Of a stretch of DNA of 64,000 bases, positions 41,322 through 49,885 are shown piece by piece. Source of the stretch: Nocardia testacea NBRC 100365 (lineage in GTDB: Bacteria > Actinomycetota > Actinomycetes > Mycobacteriales > Mycobacteriaceae). Within the stretch, counting starts at the first letter, position 1. Each line of letters starts with the position of its first letter. The notes beneath the pieces are model-generated. The model was not told the origin of the DNA. It did no database searches and saw only the letters and a list, made by a program, of their open reading frames with translations. The stretch is taken from NCBI RefSeq assembly GCF_000308775.1, contig NZ_BAGJ01000103.1, positions 62,001 to 126,000 on the forward strand, given 5' to 3'. The translations under genes and the position numbers were made by a program.

Positions 41322-41945
41322 ATGGAAACGACGGCTGCGCAGTGGACCGAACTGCAGCAGTTGGACGCCAGATCCCGCACCATCGTCGACGCCGCGCGCG
41401 AATGTTTCGCCGCGCACGGGTTCGAGGAGACGACCATGGTGCGGATCGCCGAGGTCGCGGGCGTCGGCGTCGCCACCGTCTATCGCCGTTTCGGCACGAA
41501 GTCCGCGATCGTGCGATACGCGCTCATGGCCGAATCGCAGCGGCTGGCGATGATCGTCGCCGACGCGATGCACCGATCCGCCGGCCCTGTCGGCGCGCTG
41601 GCGGATATGTTCGCCGCGTTCGTCGGCGAGGCCACCGCGCCCAAATTGCTGACCCGCAGCCTGCGCCTTTCCGGGGCGGCGGGCCAGCTCACCGATTTCC
41701 TCACCGACGACGACGTGATCCAGCAGGGACGCGGGTTGGTCGCGCAGTTTCTCACCTATTGGCAGGAGCGCGGGGAACTCGGCAGTTTCGATCCCGAGGT
41801 GGTGGCCGAACTGTTCGTCCGGCTCACCGTCTCGTTCATCTCCAACCCGCGGGGGGTACTGCCGCTCGGCGACACCGACGCGGCCCGGGCCTTCGCCCGC
41901 CGCTACCTCGCGCCGCTGATGTACCCCCATCCCGGCAGCAACTGA
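41322..41945 (+). CDS. TetR family regulator of the DUF2236 cluster
   Basis: 207 residues. Helix-turn-helix: RTIVDAARECFAAHGFEETT followed by MVRIAEVAGVGVATVYRRF and GTKSAIVRYAL. The C-terminal domain (about 80-200) holds LLTRSLRLSGAAGQLTDFLT and VAELFVRLTVSFISNPRG. It sits between two DUF2236 genes on the other strand and is preceded by the inverted repeat at 41211. The same repeat occurs before the second DUF2236 unit, so it is the natural candidate repressor of both. Start ATG 41322 has AAGGTAGG nine bases upstream. Confidence 0.92.
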   Translation: METTAAQWTELQQLDARSRTIVDAARECFAAHGFEETTMVRIAEVAGVGVATVYRRFGTKSAIVRYALMAESQRLAMIVADAMHRSAGPVGALADMFAAFVGEATAPKLLTRSLRLSGAAGQLTDFLTDDDVIQQGRGLVAQFLTYWQERGELGSFDPEVVAELFVRLTVSFISNPRGVLPLGDTDAARAFARRYLAPLMYPHPGSN

Positions 41946-41970
41946 CCGGACTCTTCGGACGACCGGCCGG

Positions 41971-42960
41971 TCAGCCGCCCGGTACGATCGTGATCGGCTC
42001 ACGGGGGGTCTCCTGCCTCGGACGCACCGTGTACGCCGCCGATTTCAGCTCCCGCCGCTTCATCTTCTGGATCTGCTGATGATGTTTCCGGGCGTGGTAG
42101 GCGATGGGGAAATAGGTCAGCCGGTCCGGAAGCACCCGGTAGGCGAACCGGATCACCGCGTAGGCGCGTTCCAGCGCCCGCTGGTCCGCGTCGGTCCACT
42201 CGGCGCCGATCATCGTACGCAGCCGGGGGTCGAGCAAGCCGACGATGGACAGATAGTTGAACCGGATCATCGGGTACCCGAGCAACCGCGCGATCCGGCC
42301 CGCGGGAAAACCCATCGCCCGGAACTGATCCAGATCACCGGTACGCAACTGACGATACTGTTCGCGCACCTCGTCGTCGGCCGACAGCACCTCGGTCACG
42401 ATGTACTCGTAGTATTCGTCGAACTCGGCGCGGGTCCGCGGATATCCCTTCATCGGGACCTGCAGGATGCGGGCGATCCGGATGTTGTCGCGCAGCAACT
42501 CCTCGAGTTCGTCGTCGGTGAACTCCCGGCCCATCAGCAGCGGCCCGGCCTTCGCGGTGGTGACGTAGGCGGTGGCGATCACCCATTGGTATGCACCCGG
42601 ATGCAGGGCGCTGATCTGTTTGCCCGCACTGCCCTTCATACGCAGCGGCGCATGCAGGGAGCGCAGCCGCCGGCCGTCCTGGACGGCCTCGATGCCGCCG
42701 TAGGTCCAGCGCAGAACGGAATCGACCGAGCGGATGGCGCGGCCGGCCGGATCGGTCCTGGCGACCGAGTACTTGTCGGTGACCTCACGAATCACCGGGT
42801 GCAGCCCCTGCATCGCGAAGGCCGCGCCCTCCATCATGAGATACGTCCAGTGCCCGACCATTTCGGCGGTCAGCGAGTCCAGCGGGACCAGTTCGATCGG
42901 GTCGTCGGCGGCCGGGTGGCCGCCGGTGCGCGGGGTATCGGACGCGGATGCGGTGGTCAT
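41971..42960 (-). CDS. DUF2236 / oxygenase MpaB family protein (copy B)
   Basis: 329 residues. LTAEMVGHWTYLMMEGAAFA, RSVDSVLRWTYGGIEAVQDG, RRLRSLHAPLRMKGSAGKQI and SALHPGAYQWVIATAYVTTA follow the DUF2236 order, with the conserved His after RSL and the Pro-x-x-Y-x-W-V-x-A-T block; the end has FAYRVLPDRLTYFPIAYHARKH-type helices. Start ATG 42960 is set by CAGGAGA eight bases upstream. A TGA in another frame overlaps the start (ATGA), indicating coupling to a small upstream gene. It ends 25 bases from the converging TetR gene. It is clearly a paralogue of copy A but only distantly similar. Confidence 0.9.
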   Translation of the reverse strand: MTTASASDTPRTGGHPAADDPIELVPLDSLTAEMVGHWTYLMMEGAAFAMQGLHPVIREVTDKYSVARTDPAGRAIRSVDSVLRWTYGGIEAVQDGRRLRSLHAPLRMKGSAGKQISALHPGAYQWVIATAYVTTAKAGPLLMGREFTDDELEELLRDNIRIARILQVPMKGYPRTRAEFDEYYEYIVTEVLSADDEVREQYRQLRTGDLDQFRAMGFPAGRIARLLGYPMIRFNYLSIVGLLDPRLRTMIGAEWTDADQRALERAYAVIRFAYRVLPDRLTYFPIAYHARKHHQQIQKMKRRELKSAAYTVRPRQETPREPITIVPGG

Positions 42961-43257
42961 TCTTTCTCCTGGGTAGTGGGTGCAACGTTCAGCGGGGCGG
43001 GAGTCCCGGCCCGGGTGGGGTCTCCCCCGCACCCGCCGTCCCGACCCGCCGTTGAGGTTCTGCATTTCGACCGCGATCTCGGCCTGCACCAGGGTTTCGC
43101 GCACCGGGAAACGCGGCCGGGCACTGTCGGCCACCACGATCGCCGCGACGCGGACGCCCAGCCGGACCGCTCTGCCCAACGTTCGGGTACCGGAGACGAG
43201 CCGGTCCGCCACGGCCGCAGCCGGTCCACCCGGCGGGGCAACGCGAGCCCGGGACAT
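42957..43257 (-). pseudogene. Probable small gene coupled to DUF2236 copy B, with an apparent +1 frameshift
   Basis: ATG 43257 has a good site, TAGGAG, six bases before it and begins MSRARVAPPGGPAAAVADRL, then VVADSARPRFPVRETLVQAE and IAVEMQNLNGGS. Continuing in this frame it would run without stop into DUF2236 copy B. In the neighbouring frame, after one extra G near 43033, it reads DGGCGGDPTRAGTPAPLNVA and PTTQEKE and stops at TGA overlapping the copy B ATG. That is the normal arrangement, so a one-base indel (real or sequencing) is likely. The alternative is an N-terminal extension of copy B to 428 residues. Function unknown. Confidence 0.45.
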
Positions 43258-43324
43258 GGCGGCTCCTAGCGCGGGCGGCCCCGCGTCGTCGAGGACGATC
43301 GCATCGGCGAACCGAAATCCACAG

Positions 43325-43352
43325 TGATAGTGGATCCAGCCATAGGCTATCA
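43325..43352 (-). promoter_or_regulatory. TetR-type operator overlapping a promoter (site 2)
   Basis: TGATAG-N16-CTATCA, the same half-sites and the same 16-base gap as site 1 at 41211. On the minus strand TTGATA-N18-TATCAC makes a -35/-10 pair leading to the small gene at 43257 and DUF2236 copy B. Confidence 0.78.
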
Positions 43353-43456
43353 ATTGTTCTCGGGCACCGGCGCGGATCAGCGAGATCCCGATCGAGGGAA
43401 CCGGGTCCGAGAATCTGTAGCGGCCGGACTACCGGTCCCGGCCCCAGCGATACGGC

Positions 43457-45661
43457 TCAGGCCGGCATCACCGACACCGGGACTCCGTTGAACACGGCGT
43501 TCCCGGAGGGGACGTCCAGCACCGAATCATCGGTCAGCACATTGGCGTTGACCCCCGCGTGCTGCCGCGCCACCTGCTGCGAGCTGGTCGCGTGCCCCCA
43601 GCCGTGCGGCAGGCTCACCACTCCCGGCATGATCGAATCGGTGGCCTCGACCGGCACCGTCACCGAGCCGGCCGCCGATTTCACCAGCGCCTGCTCCCCG
43701 AGCCCGAGCCGGGCGATATCGTCGGGATGGATCTGCAGGGTGCAGCGATTCGTCCCACCCACCAACCGGGGCGCATTGTGCATCCAGCTGTTGTTGGAAC
43801 GCAGATGACGGCGACCGATGAGCACCATCTCCGCGGGCGCGGCCGCGAGCCGGCCACGCAGACGGTCCAGATCGGCCAGCAGCGCCGCCGGCGCCAGCTC
43901 GACCTTCCGCGAGGCGGTGCGCAGGATTTCGGACAGGCGAGAACGCAAGGGACCCAGGTCGAGACCGTGCGGATTGCCCAGCAGGGTACGCAGGCTCAGG
44001 TTCCCGCCGTTCCATTCGCCGTAGGGTCCCAGCCGCAGCATCAGGTCCAGGCGCTGTTCGGTGCCGGTACTGCCGGTGAGTTCGTGCCGGCGCTGTTCGA
44101 GACCGGCCTGCCGCAGCGTGGCACCGATGACGAGCTCGTCGAACGCGGCCAGCGGATCGTATTCCGCGGCCGGATTGTGCGGCCGGCCGCTCACCGCCGC
44201 CGCCAGCCGGACATACACCGCGGCCTCCGACGGCCGGTCGCCCAGCGGCACCAGCGGCGGCGAGAACCGGGCGTAGTTGCGGACCGCGAACTGCAGCAGC
44301 GCGAAGTCGTAGTGGGGGGACTGCACCGGACGCGGCGGGGGCAGGATCACATCGGCGTGCCGGGTGGTCTCGTTGAGGTAGCAGTCCAGGCTCACCATGA
44401 AGTCCAGTCCGGCGAGCGCGGCGTCCAGCCGGGCGCCACCGGGCGCCGACAGCACCGGATTACCCGCCGCGGTGATGAGCGCCCGCACCTGCCCGTCACC
44501 GGGCGTGGTGATCTCGTCGATCAAGGTGGCCACCGGCAGTTCGCCCATCGACTCGGGCAGGTCGCGAACGCGGCTGCGCCAGCGGCCCGGCCGGAAGGGT
44601 TTGGTACGCACGATTCCGCGGACCGCCGCCGTCGCGAACATGGCGCCACCCGGAGTGTCCAGATTGCCGGTGAGCACGTTGATCACGTCCACCAGCCACT
44701 GGGTCACCGTGCCGAATTCGGCGGTGCAGGTACCGATCCGGGCATACACCACCGCGGTCGGCGCGGCCGCGAGCTCCCGCGCGAGCCGGCGCACGGTCTC
44801 GGCGGGCACCCCGGTGCGCGCGGCCACGGTCTCCGGATCGAATTCCGCGGCCGCGGCCCGCACCTCGTCCAGACCCGTGACCTCCACCCCGACCTCGGTG
44901 AGCTCCTCGGCGAAAAGGGTGTGCACGATCCCGAACAACAGATAGGCGTCGGTACCGGGCCGCACGAAGAGGTGCTCGTCGGCGCGGGCGGCCGTGCGGG
45001 TACGGCGCGGATCCACCACCACCAGGCGGCCGCCACGGGCCCGCAGCGCCTGCAACCGGCCCGGAAAGTCCGGCGCGGTGCACAGTGAACCGTTCGACTC
45101 CAGGGGGTTGGCGCCCAGCATCAGCACGTAATCGGAACGGTCCAGATCCGGGACCGGGACGGCGAGCGGGTCCCCGAACATCAACCCGCACGCCACCTGT
45201 TTGGGCATCTGGTCGGCAGTGCTGGCAGAGAAGATGTTCTTCGTGCCCAGCGCCCGGATCAGCGCCGGCGCGTACAGGGTTCCGGCGACGGTATGCGCAT
45301 TGGGGTTGCCCAGGTACAGCGCGATCGCCTGAGCGCCGCATTCGGCCCGGATCGCCGGGATACGTGCCGCGATCAGGTCGAATGCCTCCGCCCATCCCAC
45401 GGTCCGCCACGAGCCGGTGGCCCGGTCCCGCACCATGGGTTCGGTGAGGCGGTCGGGGTCGCCGTCGAGCTGCCCGAAACTGGCCCCTTTGGGGCACAGG
45501 AAACCCTTGCTGAAGGGATCCAGTTTGTCACCCCGCGCACCGGTCACCCGGTCGTTCGAGTCGACGGTCAATTCCAGTCCGCAGGCCGCCTCGCACAGCG
45601 GGCAGGTGCGCAGCAGGTTCCGGACGGCGGGGGTGGGTGCGGCGGGGGTGGGTGCGGCCAT
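43457..45661 (-). CDS. Molybdopterin-dependent oxidoreductase (formate dehydrogenase / BisC-like)
   Basis: 734 residues. The N-terminal CPLCEAACGLELTV...KGFLCPKGAS gives the C-x2-C-x3-C-xn-C site for a 4Fe-4S cluster. ALYLGNPNAHTVAG, VLMLGANPLESNGS, VVVDPRRTRTAARAD and INVLTGNLDTPGGAMF mark the molybdopterin domains, and the C-terminal RSNNSWMHNAPRLVGG with QIHPDDIARLGLGEQALV is the MopB_CT beta barrel. It would transfer an oxygen atom or oxidise a small acid in the cytoplasm; no Tat signal is visible. The second metal ligand of Mo is not obvious, so substrate is open. It is a single gene, and its promoter is not clear. Confidence 0.9.
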   Translation of the reverse strand: MAAPTPAAPTPAVRNLLRTCPLCEAACGLELTVDSNDRVTGARGDKLDPFSKGFLCPKGASFGQLDGDPDRLTEPMVRDRATGSWRTVGWAEAFDLIAARIPAIRAECGAQAIALYLGNPNAHTVAGTLYAPALIRALGTKNIFSASTADQMPKQVACGLMFGDPLAVPVPDLDRSDYVLMLGANPLESNGSLCTAPDFPGRLQALRARGGRLVVVDPRRTRTAARADEHLFVRPGTDAYLLFGIVHTLFAEELTEVGVEVTGLDEVRAAAAEFDPETVAARTGVPAETVRRLARELAAAPTAVVYARIGTCTAEFGTVTQWLVDVINVLTGNLDTPGGAMFATAAVRGIVRTKPFRPGRWRSRVRDLPESMGELPVATLIDEITTPGDGQVRALITAAGNPVLSAPGGARLDAALAGLDFMVSLDCYLNETTRHADVILPPPRPVQSPHYDFALLQFAVRNYARFSPPLVPLGDRPSEAAVYVRLAAAVSGRPHNPAAEYDPLAAFDELVIGATLRQAGLEQRRHELTGSTGTEQRLDLMLRLGPYGEWNGGNLSLRTLLGNPHGLDLGPLRSRLSEILRTASRKVELAPAALLADLDRLRGRLAAAPAEMVLIGRRHLRSNNSWMHNAPRLVGGTNRCTLQIHPDDIARLGLGEQALVKSAAGSVTVPVEATDSIMPGVVSLPHGWGHATSSQQVARQHAGVNANVLTDDSVLDVPSGNAVFNGVPVSVMPA

Positions 45662-45852
45662 GCCACCATCATCACTCTTTGAGACACCGGACAGAAGGTG
45701 TATTGAGAGAATTCGGGTAGACCTGTCGCAGGAGATTGCACGCGGTCGCGTCCGTGGAGTGCGCTGCCGGGGGCGTGTGCCTATCCGGTCCGGTCGAGGT
45801 GCCGCTCGCACACCTCATCCGGCCGGCCCGAGAACCGGCCTTCGTCGCCGAT

Positions 45853-46941
45853 TCACGAGGATCCGACGGCCGCCTCACCGGAGACACCGCCGAGGGGCAC
45901 CACCACACTTTCCGCTGCCGATGCGCGAGCCGCCTCGAGGACCCGCAGGCCCGCCAGGGCATCGGCGGGGTCGACCGGCACCGGTGCACCGTCCAGGACC
46001 GCGGCGGCCGTTGCCGTATAGAAGGCGAGGTAATCGCCGGGCAGGGTGGGGTACCGCGTCGTATCGTCGCCGGCGCCGAGCACACCGTGGTCCGCTTCGT
46101 CGGCCTCGCCCCACGGTGTCCCCGCACCCGGCCGGTGTCCGGCGCGCAGTGCGGCCTCCTGGGGATCCAATCCGTGCACTTCGTAGCCCGCCCGCTCGCC
46201 GAGTACCCGGAACCGGGGGCCCAGCAGCGGGGCCACCGCACTGGCCCACAGATGGGAGCGCACGCCGCCGGTATGGGCCAGGGCGAGGAACATATCGTCG
46301 TCGGTGCTGATTCCGGTGCGGCGCCGGGCCAGTTCGCAGTAGACGCTCGCGACCGGCCCGAACAGGGTGAGCGCCTGGTCGACCAGGTGACTACCCAGGT
46401 CGTACAGGATCCCGGCGGCATCGGCCGGGCCGCCCAGCTCGCGCCAGCCGCCCTTGGGCACCGGACGCCAACGCTCGAACCGTGATTCGAAGCGGCGCAC
46501 CGGGCCCAGCGCGTCCTCGGCCACCAGCCGACGTACCGTCCGGAAATCGCCGTCCCAGCGCCGGTTCTGGAAAACGGTCAGCACCCGCCCGGTCTCCCGG
46601 GCGTAGCTCAGCAGGTCCTCGGCTTCCGCAGCCGTCACCGCGAAGGGTTTGTCGACCACCACCGCCGCCCCGGCCGCGAGCGCTCGCCGCGCCAGTTCGG
46701 CATGCACGCGATTCGGCGCCGCGATCACGACCAGATCGATTCCGGACATATCGGCGAAAAGACTGTCGGCATCGGGCAGTACACGCACCCCGGGATGTTC
46801 CCGTCGCGCCTGCTCCCCCCGCCGCGCCGAACCGGTCACCACCGCGACCAGGCGCAGCCGGGGTTCGGCCGCGACGAGCGGCGCGTGGAACACCGCCCCG
46901 GCAAGCCCGTACCCGATGATGGCGACTCCGAGACTGCTCAT
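45853..46941 (-). CDS. Gfo/Idh/MocA family oxidoreductase
   Basis: 362 residues. GVAIIGYGLAGAVFHAPLVA is the NAD(P)-binding start; VVVDKPFAVTAAEAEDLLSY carries the family (E/D)KP motif with the catalytic Lys; FQNRRWDGDFRTVRRLV and GILYDLGSHLVDQALTLFG (GxxxDxGxHxxD/Q) complete the substrate site. It oxidises or reduces a sugar or inositol-type compound. It is the last gene of a minus-strand run: Sir2, then YjbQ 11 bases later, then this gene 28 bases later. Confidence 0.92.
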   Translation of the reverse strand: MSSLGVAIIGYGLAGAVFHAPLVAAEPRLRLVAVVTGSARRGEQARREHPGVRVLPDADSLFADMSGIDLVVIAAPNRVHAELARRALAAGAAVVVDKPFAVTAAEAEDLLSYARETGRVLTVFQNRRWDGDFRTVRRLVAEDALGPVRRFESRFERWRPVPKGGWRELGGPADAAGILYDLGSHLVDQALTLFGPVASVYCELARRRTGISTDDDMFLALAHTGGVRSHLWASAVAPLLGPRFRVLGERAGYEVHGLDPQEAALRAGHRPGAGTPWGEADEADHGVLGAGDDTTRYPTLPGDYLAFYTATAAAVLDGAPVPVDPADALAGLRVLEAARASAAESVVVPLGGVSGEAAVGSS

Positions 46942-46969
46942 ACCCGCCGACGTTACCCGGCGGATACGT

Positions 46970-47383
46970 TCAGCCCGCGGAGGTCAGAAACGACAATCGC
47001 ACCTCACGATCGGGATTGTCGATATTGATATCGACCAGTGCGATGGACTGCCAGGTGCCCAGTGCCGGTTCGCCGTCCAGGACCGGGACGGTCGCGTACG
47101 GGGCGATGAGCGTGGGCATCACATGGGAACGGCCGTGCCCGGGCGATCCGTGCGCGTGCCGCCACCGGTCATCGGCCGGGAGCAGATCGCGCAGGGCGGC
47201 CAGCAGATCCTCGTCGCTGTGCGCGCCCAGTTCCAGGACCGCGACCCCGGCGGTGGCGTGCGGTACGAAGACGTGCAGGAGACCGTCGCCGCCGGTGTCC
47301 CGTGCGAACGCCCGGCACTGCGGGGTGATGTCGTGGACCACTTCGCTGCGGCCGGTGTGCACCGCGATGACTGTGCTGCGCAT
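46970..47383 (-). CDS. YjbQ/UPF0047 family protein
   Basis: 137 residues. HVFVPHATAGVAVLELGAHS, HGSPGHGRSHVMPTLIAP and LGTWQSIALVDINIDNPDRE are the three conserved blocks of the YjbQ (UPF0047) family, with the cluster of His and Asp residues that probably binds a metal. Members have weak thiamine-phosphate synthase activity, but the true role is open. ATG 47383 follows the Sir2 stop by 11 bases. Confidence 0.9.
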   Translation of the reverse strand: MRSTVIAVHTGRSEVVHDITPQCRAFARDTGGDGLLHVFVPHATAGVAVLELGAHSDEDLLAALRDLLPADDRWRHAHGSPGHGRSHVMPTLIAPYATVPVLDGEPALGTWQSIALVDINIDNPDREVRLSFLTSAG

Positions 47384-47394
47384 ATCGGGCCAGC

Positions 47395-48297
47395 CTACGC
47401 GGAGCCGGCCGGGGCGTCCGCCGGGCGCGCGCCACGTGTCCGGTATCGCTGGGCCAATCCGGACAGCACCGGCGAGCATCCGGCGTCCAGCCGCCGGTCG
47501 GCGAGACCGTCGCTGCGGGTGGGGCCACGATTCACGATCACCACCGTGCCGCCGTTGCGGGCGACCCGGTGCACGAAACGACGGCCCGACAACACGGTCA
47601 GACTGGACCCGGCCACCACGATCACTTCCGCCGTGTCCACCAGTTCATAGGCGGCCGCGACCCGTTCGGGCGGCACGCTCTCCCCGAAATAGACGATATC
47701 GGGCTTCCACATCCCGCCGCACCGCGAGCAATCCACCATGCGGAAACCGCTGGTGTCCTCGACCACGGCATCGGCGTCGGGTGCCACTTCGAGCCCGGTG
47801 ACCGACGCGGTGGCAAAACCCGGATTGGCCTGTTCCAACTGCTCGGCCAGCGCCATCCGGGAGATACGCGCCCCGCAGCCCAGACAGCGTACCTGGGCAT
47901 AACTGCCGTGCAGGTCGATCACCCGACGGCTACCCGCCTTGGTGTGCAGCAGATCGACGTTCTGGGTGATCACTCCGGTGACCATGCCCGCGCGCTCCAG
48001 TTCGGCCAGCGCACGATGGCCGGCATTGGGGCGGGCGGCGTCCATGTACCGCCAACCCACATGATTACGCGCCCAATAGCGCTGCCGGAACACCGGATCA
48101 CCGACGAACTGCTGATAGGTCATCGGCGTCCGCGGTGGGGTGTCGGGACCTCGGTAATCGGGGATACCGCTGTCGGTGGAGATACCCGCACCCGTGAGCA
48201 CGACCGTGGGCCGATCGCCGATCAGGTCGACGAGATCGTCGAGGGTGGCGGACCAGGAGTCCTGCTGCGGCGGGGCGATCAGTGCCGTTTCGGGCAT
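47395..48297 (-). CDS. Sir2-family NAD-dependent protein deacylase
   Basis: 300 residues. GAGISTDSGIPDYRG binds NAD, TQNVDLLH and the catalytic His in IDLHGSYAQV follow, and the zinc site is CLGCG...CSRCGG. KPDIVYFGESVPPERV and VVAGSSLTVLSGRRF complete the fold. It removes acyl groups from lysines using NAD; the absence of the Tyr/Arg pair of desuccinylases cannot be judged by eye. It forms a tight run with YjbQ and the Gfo/Idh/MocA gene downstream and follows a 76-residue protein gene by 56 bases. Confidence 0.94.
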   Translation of the reverse strand: MPETALIAPPQQDSWSATLDDLVDLIGDRPTVVLTGAGISTDSGIPDYRGPDTPPRTPMTYQQFVGDPVFRQRYWARNHVGWRYMDAARPNAGHRALAELERAGMVTGVITQNVDLLHTKAGSRRVIDLHGSYAQVRCLGCGARISRMALAEQLEQANPGFATASVTGLEVAPDADAVVEDTSGFRMVDCSRCGGMWKPDIVYFGESVPPERVAAAYELVDTAEVIVVAGSSLTVLSGRRFVHRVARNGGTVVIVNRGPTRSDGLADRRLDAGCSPVLSGLAQRYRTRGARPADAPAGSA

Positions 48298-48353
48298 ACC
48301 CCGAGCGTACGTGCCGGCCCGGCCCCGCCCACCCGGGGCCGGAATTCATCGGC

Positions 48354-48584
48354 TCAGGTCTGGACGCCGGCGAGTTTGCCCGCTTCCGCGTCCAGGCCGA
48401 GCATGGCCAGCAGATTGCGGCAGTCGGCGGCGTCGGTGGCGTGTCCGGCCACGATCCGGGCCGCGACGGCGCTGCGGCGGGCGGCCTCGGCGCGTTCGGC
48501 ACTGCGAATTTCGGCGAATTCGGCCAGATCGGCCTCGGGAAGATCGTGTTCGACGGCGGTGGGGCGGCTGGATGTGCCAGGCAT
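48354..48584 (-). CDS. Small conserved-looking cytoplasmic protein, unknown function
   Basis: 76 residues: MPGTSSRPTAVEHDLPEADL then AEFAEIRSAERAEAARRSAV and HATDAADCRNLLAMLGLDAE. It is mostly helical and charged; the DAxDC-xLLxMLGL ending occurs in many unnamed actinobacterial small proteins. GAAGGAG seven bases before ATG 48584 fixes the start, although the same frame stays open upstream for about 80 more codons. It is the first gene before Sir2 and may be co-transcribed. Confidence 0.7.
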   Translation of the reverse strand: MPGTSSRPTAVEHDLPEADLAEFAEIRSAERAEAARRSAVAARIVAGHATDAADCRNLLAMLGLDAEAGKLAGVQT

Positions 48585-49010
48585 GGGTCTCCTTCGAGTT
48601 GCCCGAAGCCTACGCCCAGGACCGGTGACGCACAGCACAACCGAAAACTGGGAGGCGGCCCCCGGCCGGCCCTCCCCATCTGCGCCGACCGAAACATCGG
48701 CCCGGCGTCGCGGCCCGTCGACGGACAGCGGGTCCCGGAACAGTTGCGCGGCATCGCCATCGGACACGACATGCCGGACGATTGCCGGGTTCGATACCCG
48801 GACATCGGGTAATGTGTCGCACGTCATAGCGCGACCGCGGGGACGCCGTCGTGCCGAATCCGTGTCACAGGTGCGCCGATGTCGTTTTTGCGGCCCTTGT
48901 TTTTCAGGACACATCTCCTTTAAATTCACCTCCTGCACGTTCACCAATTCGGAATGCTCGTGTTCCGCTGTTGCGGGGGCGGGATTCCACCCCAGCGAGG
49001 AGGTACACCG
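48585..49010. other. 426-base divergent gap, possible unrecognised frame
   Basis: The minus strand has an open frame from an ATG near 48830 (MTCDTLPDVRVSNPAIVRHV) that continues in frame into the 76-residue protein. It lacks a ribosome site and I do not call it. The last 130 bases, before the MHYT gene, are AT-richer and should hold its promoter. Confidence 0.4.
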
Positions 49011-49778
49011 GTGGAGATCGACCACTTCAGCCATGGCTGGCTCACCCCCGTGGTCGCGTACGTCATGTCGTTCACCGGATCGTTGCTCGCACTACGGTGC
49101 ATGAGCCGCGTGCGCAGCAGGTCACCGTTCGACGGCTGGCTCATCGCGGCATCGGTCGCCCTCGGCGGCACCGGCATCTGGGTCATGCACTTCATCGCCA
49201 TGCTGGGTTTCCGGATCAATGGCGCCGCCATCAGATACGACGTCCCCGTCACGCTGGTCAGCGCGGTCATCGCCATGGTCGTGGTCTGGCTCGGACTGTG
49301 CCTGGCCCAGCAGCGCCGGCTGGGCGGCCAGAGCCTGCTGTTCGGCGGCGTGGTCACCGGGATCGGCGTGGGCGCGATGCACTACGCCGGTATGTACGCC
49401 ATGAAGACCGATGTCGAGATCGGTTACGAGTGGTCGACCGTCGCGTTGTCCATGGTGATCGCGGTGATCGCCGCGACCGCCGCGCTCTGGTTCACCCTCA
49501 ATGTGCGCGGCGCGCTGGCCACCGTGGGCGCCGCATCGGTGATGGGCGTGGCCGTGGCCGGTATGCACTACACCGGTATGTACGCCATGCACCTGGGCGA
49601 ACAGCACCATATGACGCCCTCCGGCGCCGGGGCCGCGCAGCTGCTGACCCCGCTGATCGTCGGTGTCAGTCTGCTGACCGTGGGCATGCTCTTCCACCTG
49701 GGTCTGACCGAGGTGAGCGGCGGCTCCGCCCTCACCCGCAGCCCCGCCACCGACAATTACTGGCCCACCCGCGACTGA
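49011..49778 (+). CDS. Stand-alone MHYT-domain membrane protein (copy 2)
   Basis: 255 residues, about seven membrane helices, with WVMHFIAMLGF, GAMHYAGMYAM and AGMHYTGMYAMHLGE as the three metal-site motifs. Its start VEIDHFSHGWLTPVVAYV aligns with LEHFAFGWLTPALAYF of copy 1 at 30197, so the two are paralogues. GAGGAGG (48997-49003) is a strong ribosome site seven bases before GTG 49011. As with copy 1, no GGDEF, EAL or kinase domain follows. A possible copper or diatomic gas sensor, or an unrelated redox protein. Confidence 0.92.
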   Translation: MEIDHFSHGWLTPVVAYVMSFTGSLLALRCMSRVRSRSPFDGWLIAASVALGGTGIWVMHFIAMLGFRINGAAIRYDVPVTLVSAVIAMVVVWLGLCLAQQRRLGGQSLLFGGVVTGIGVGAMHYAGMYAMKTDVEIGYEWSTVALSMVIAVIAATAALWFTLNVRGALATVGAASVMGVAVAGMHYTGMYAMHLGEQHHMTPSGAGAAQLLTPLIVGVSLLTVGMLFHLGLTEVSGGSALTRSPATDNYWPTRD

Positions 49779-49885
49779 CCGGAGTCGGCCGTCCCGTGAC
49801 GCATTTCGGCCAGCCCGACCGGAATGCGTCACTGTGACGCGACCCGCTCCGGATCCGCTCCCGCACCCCCCGATAGGGTCGGGGG

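Noticed and set aside
42079..43269. Plus-strand open frame opposite DUF2236 copy B
   Set aside because: Shadow frame: antisense to a gene with clear family motifs and its own ribosome site.
47569..49104. 511-codon plus-strand open frame across Sir2, the small gene and the MHYT start
   Set aside because: It spans three independent units on both strands and lacks any domain.
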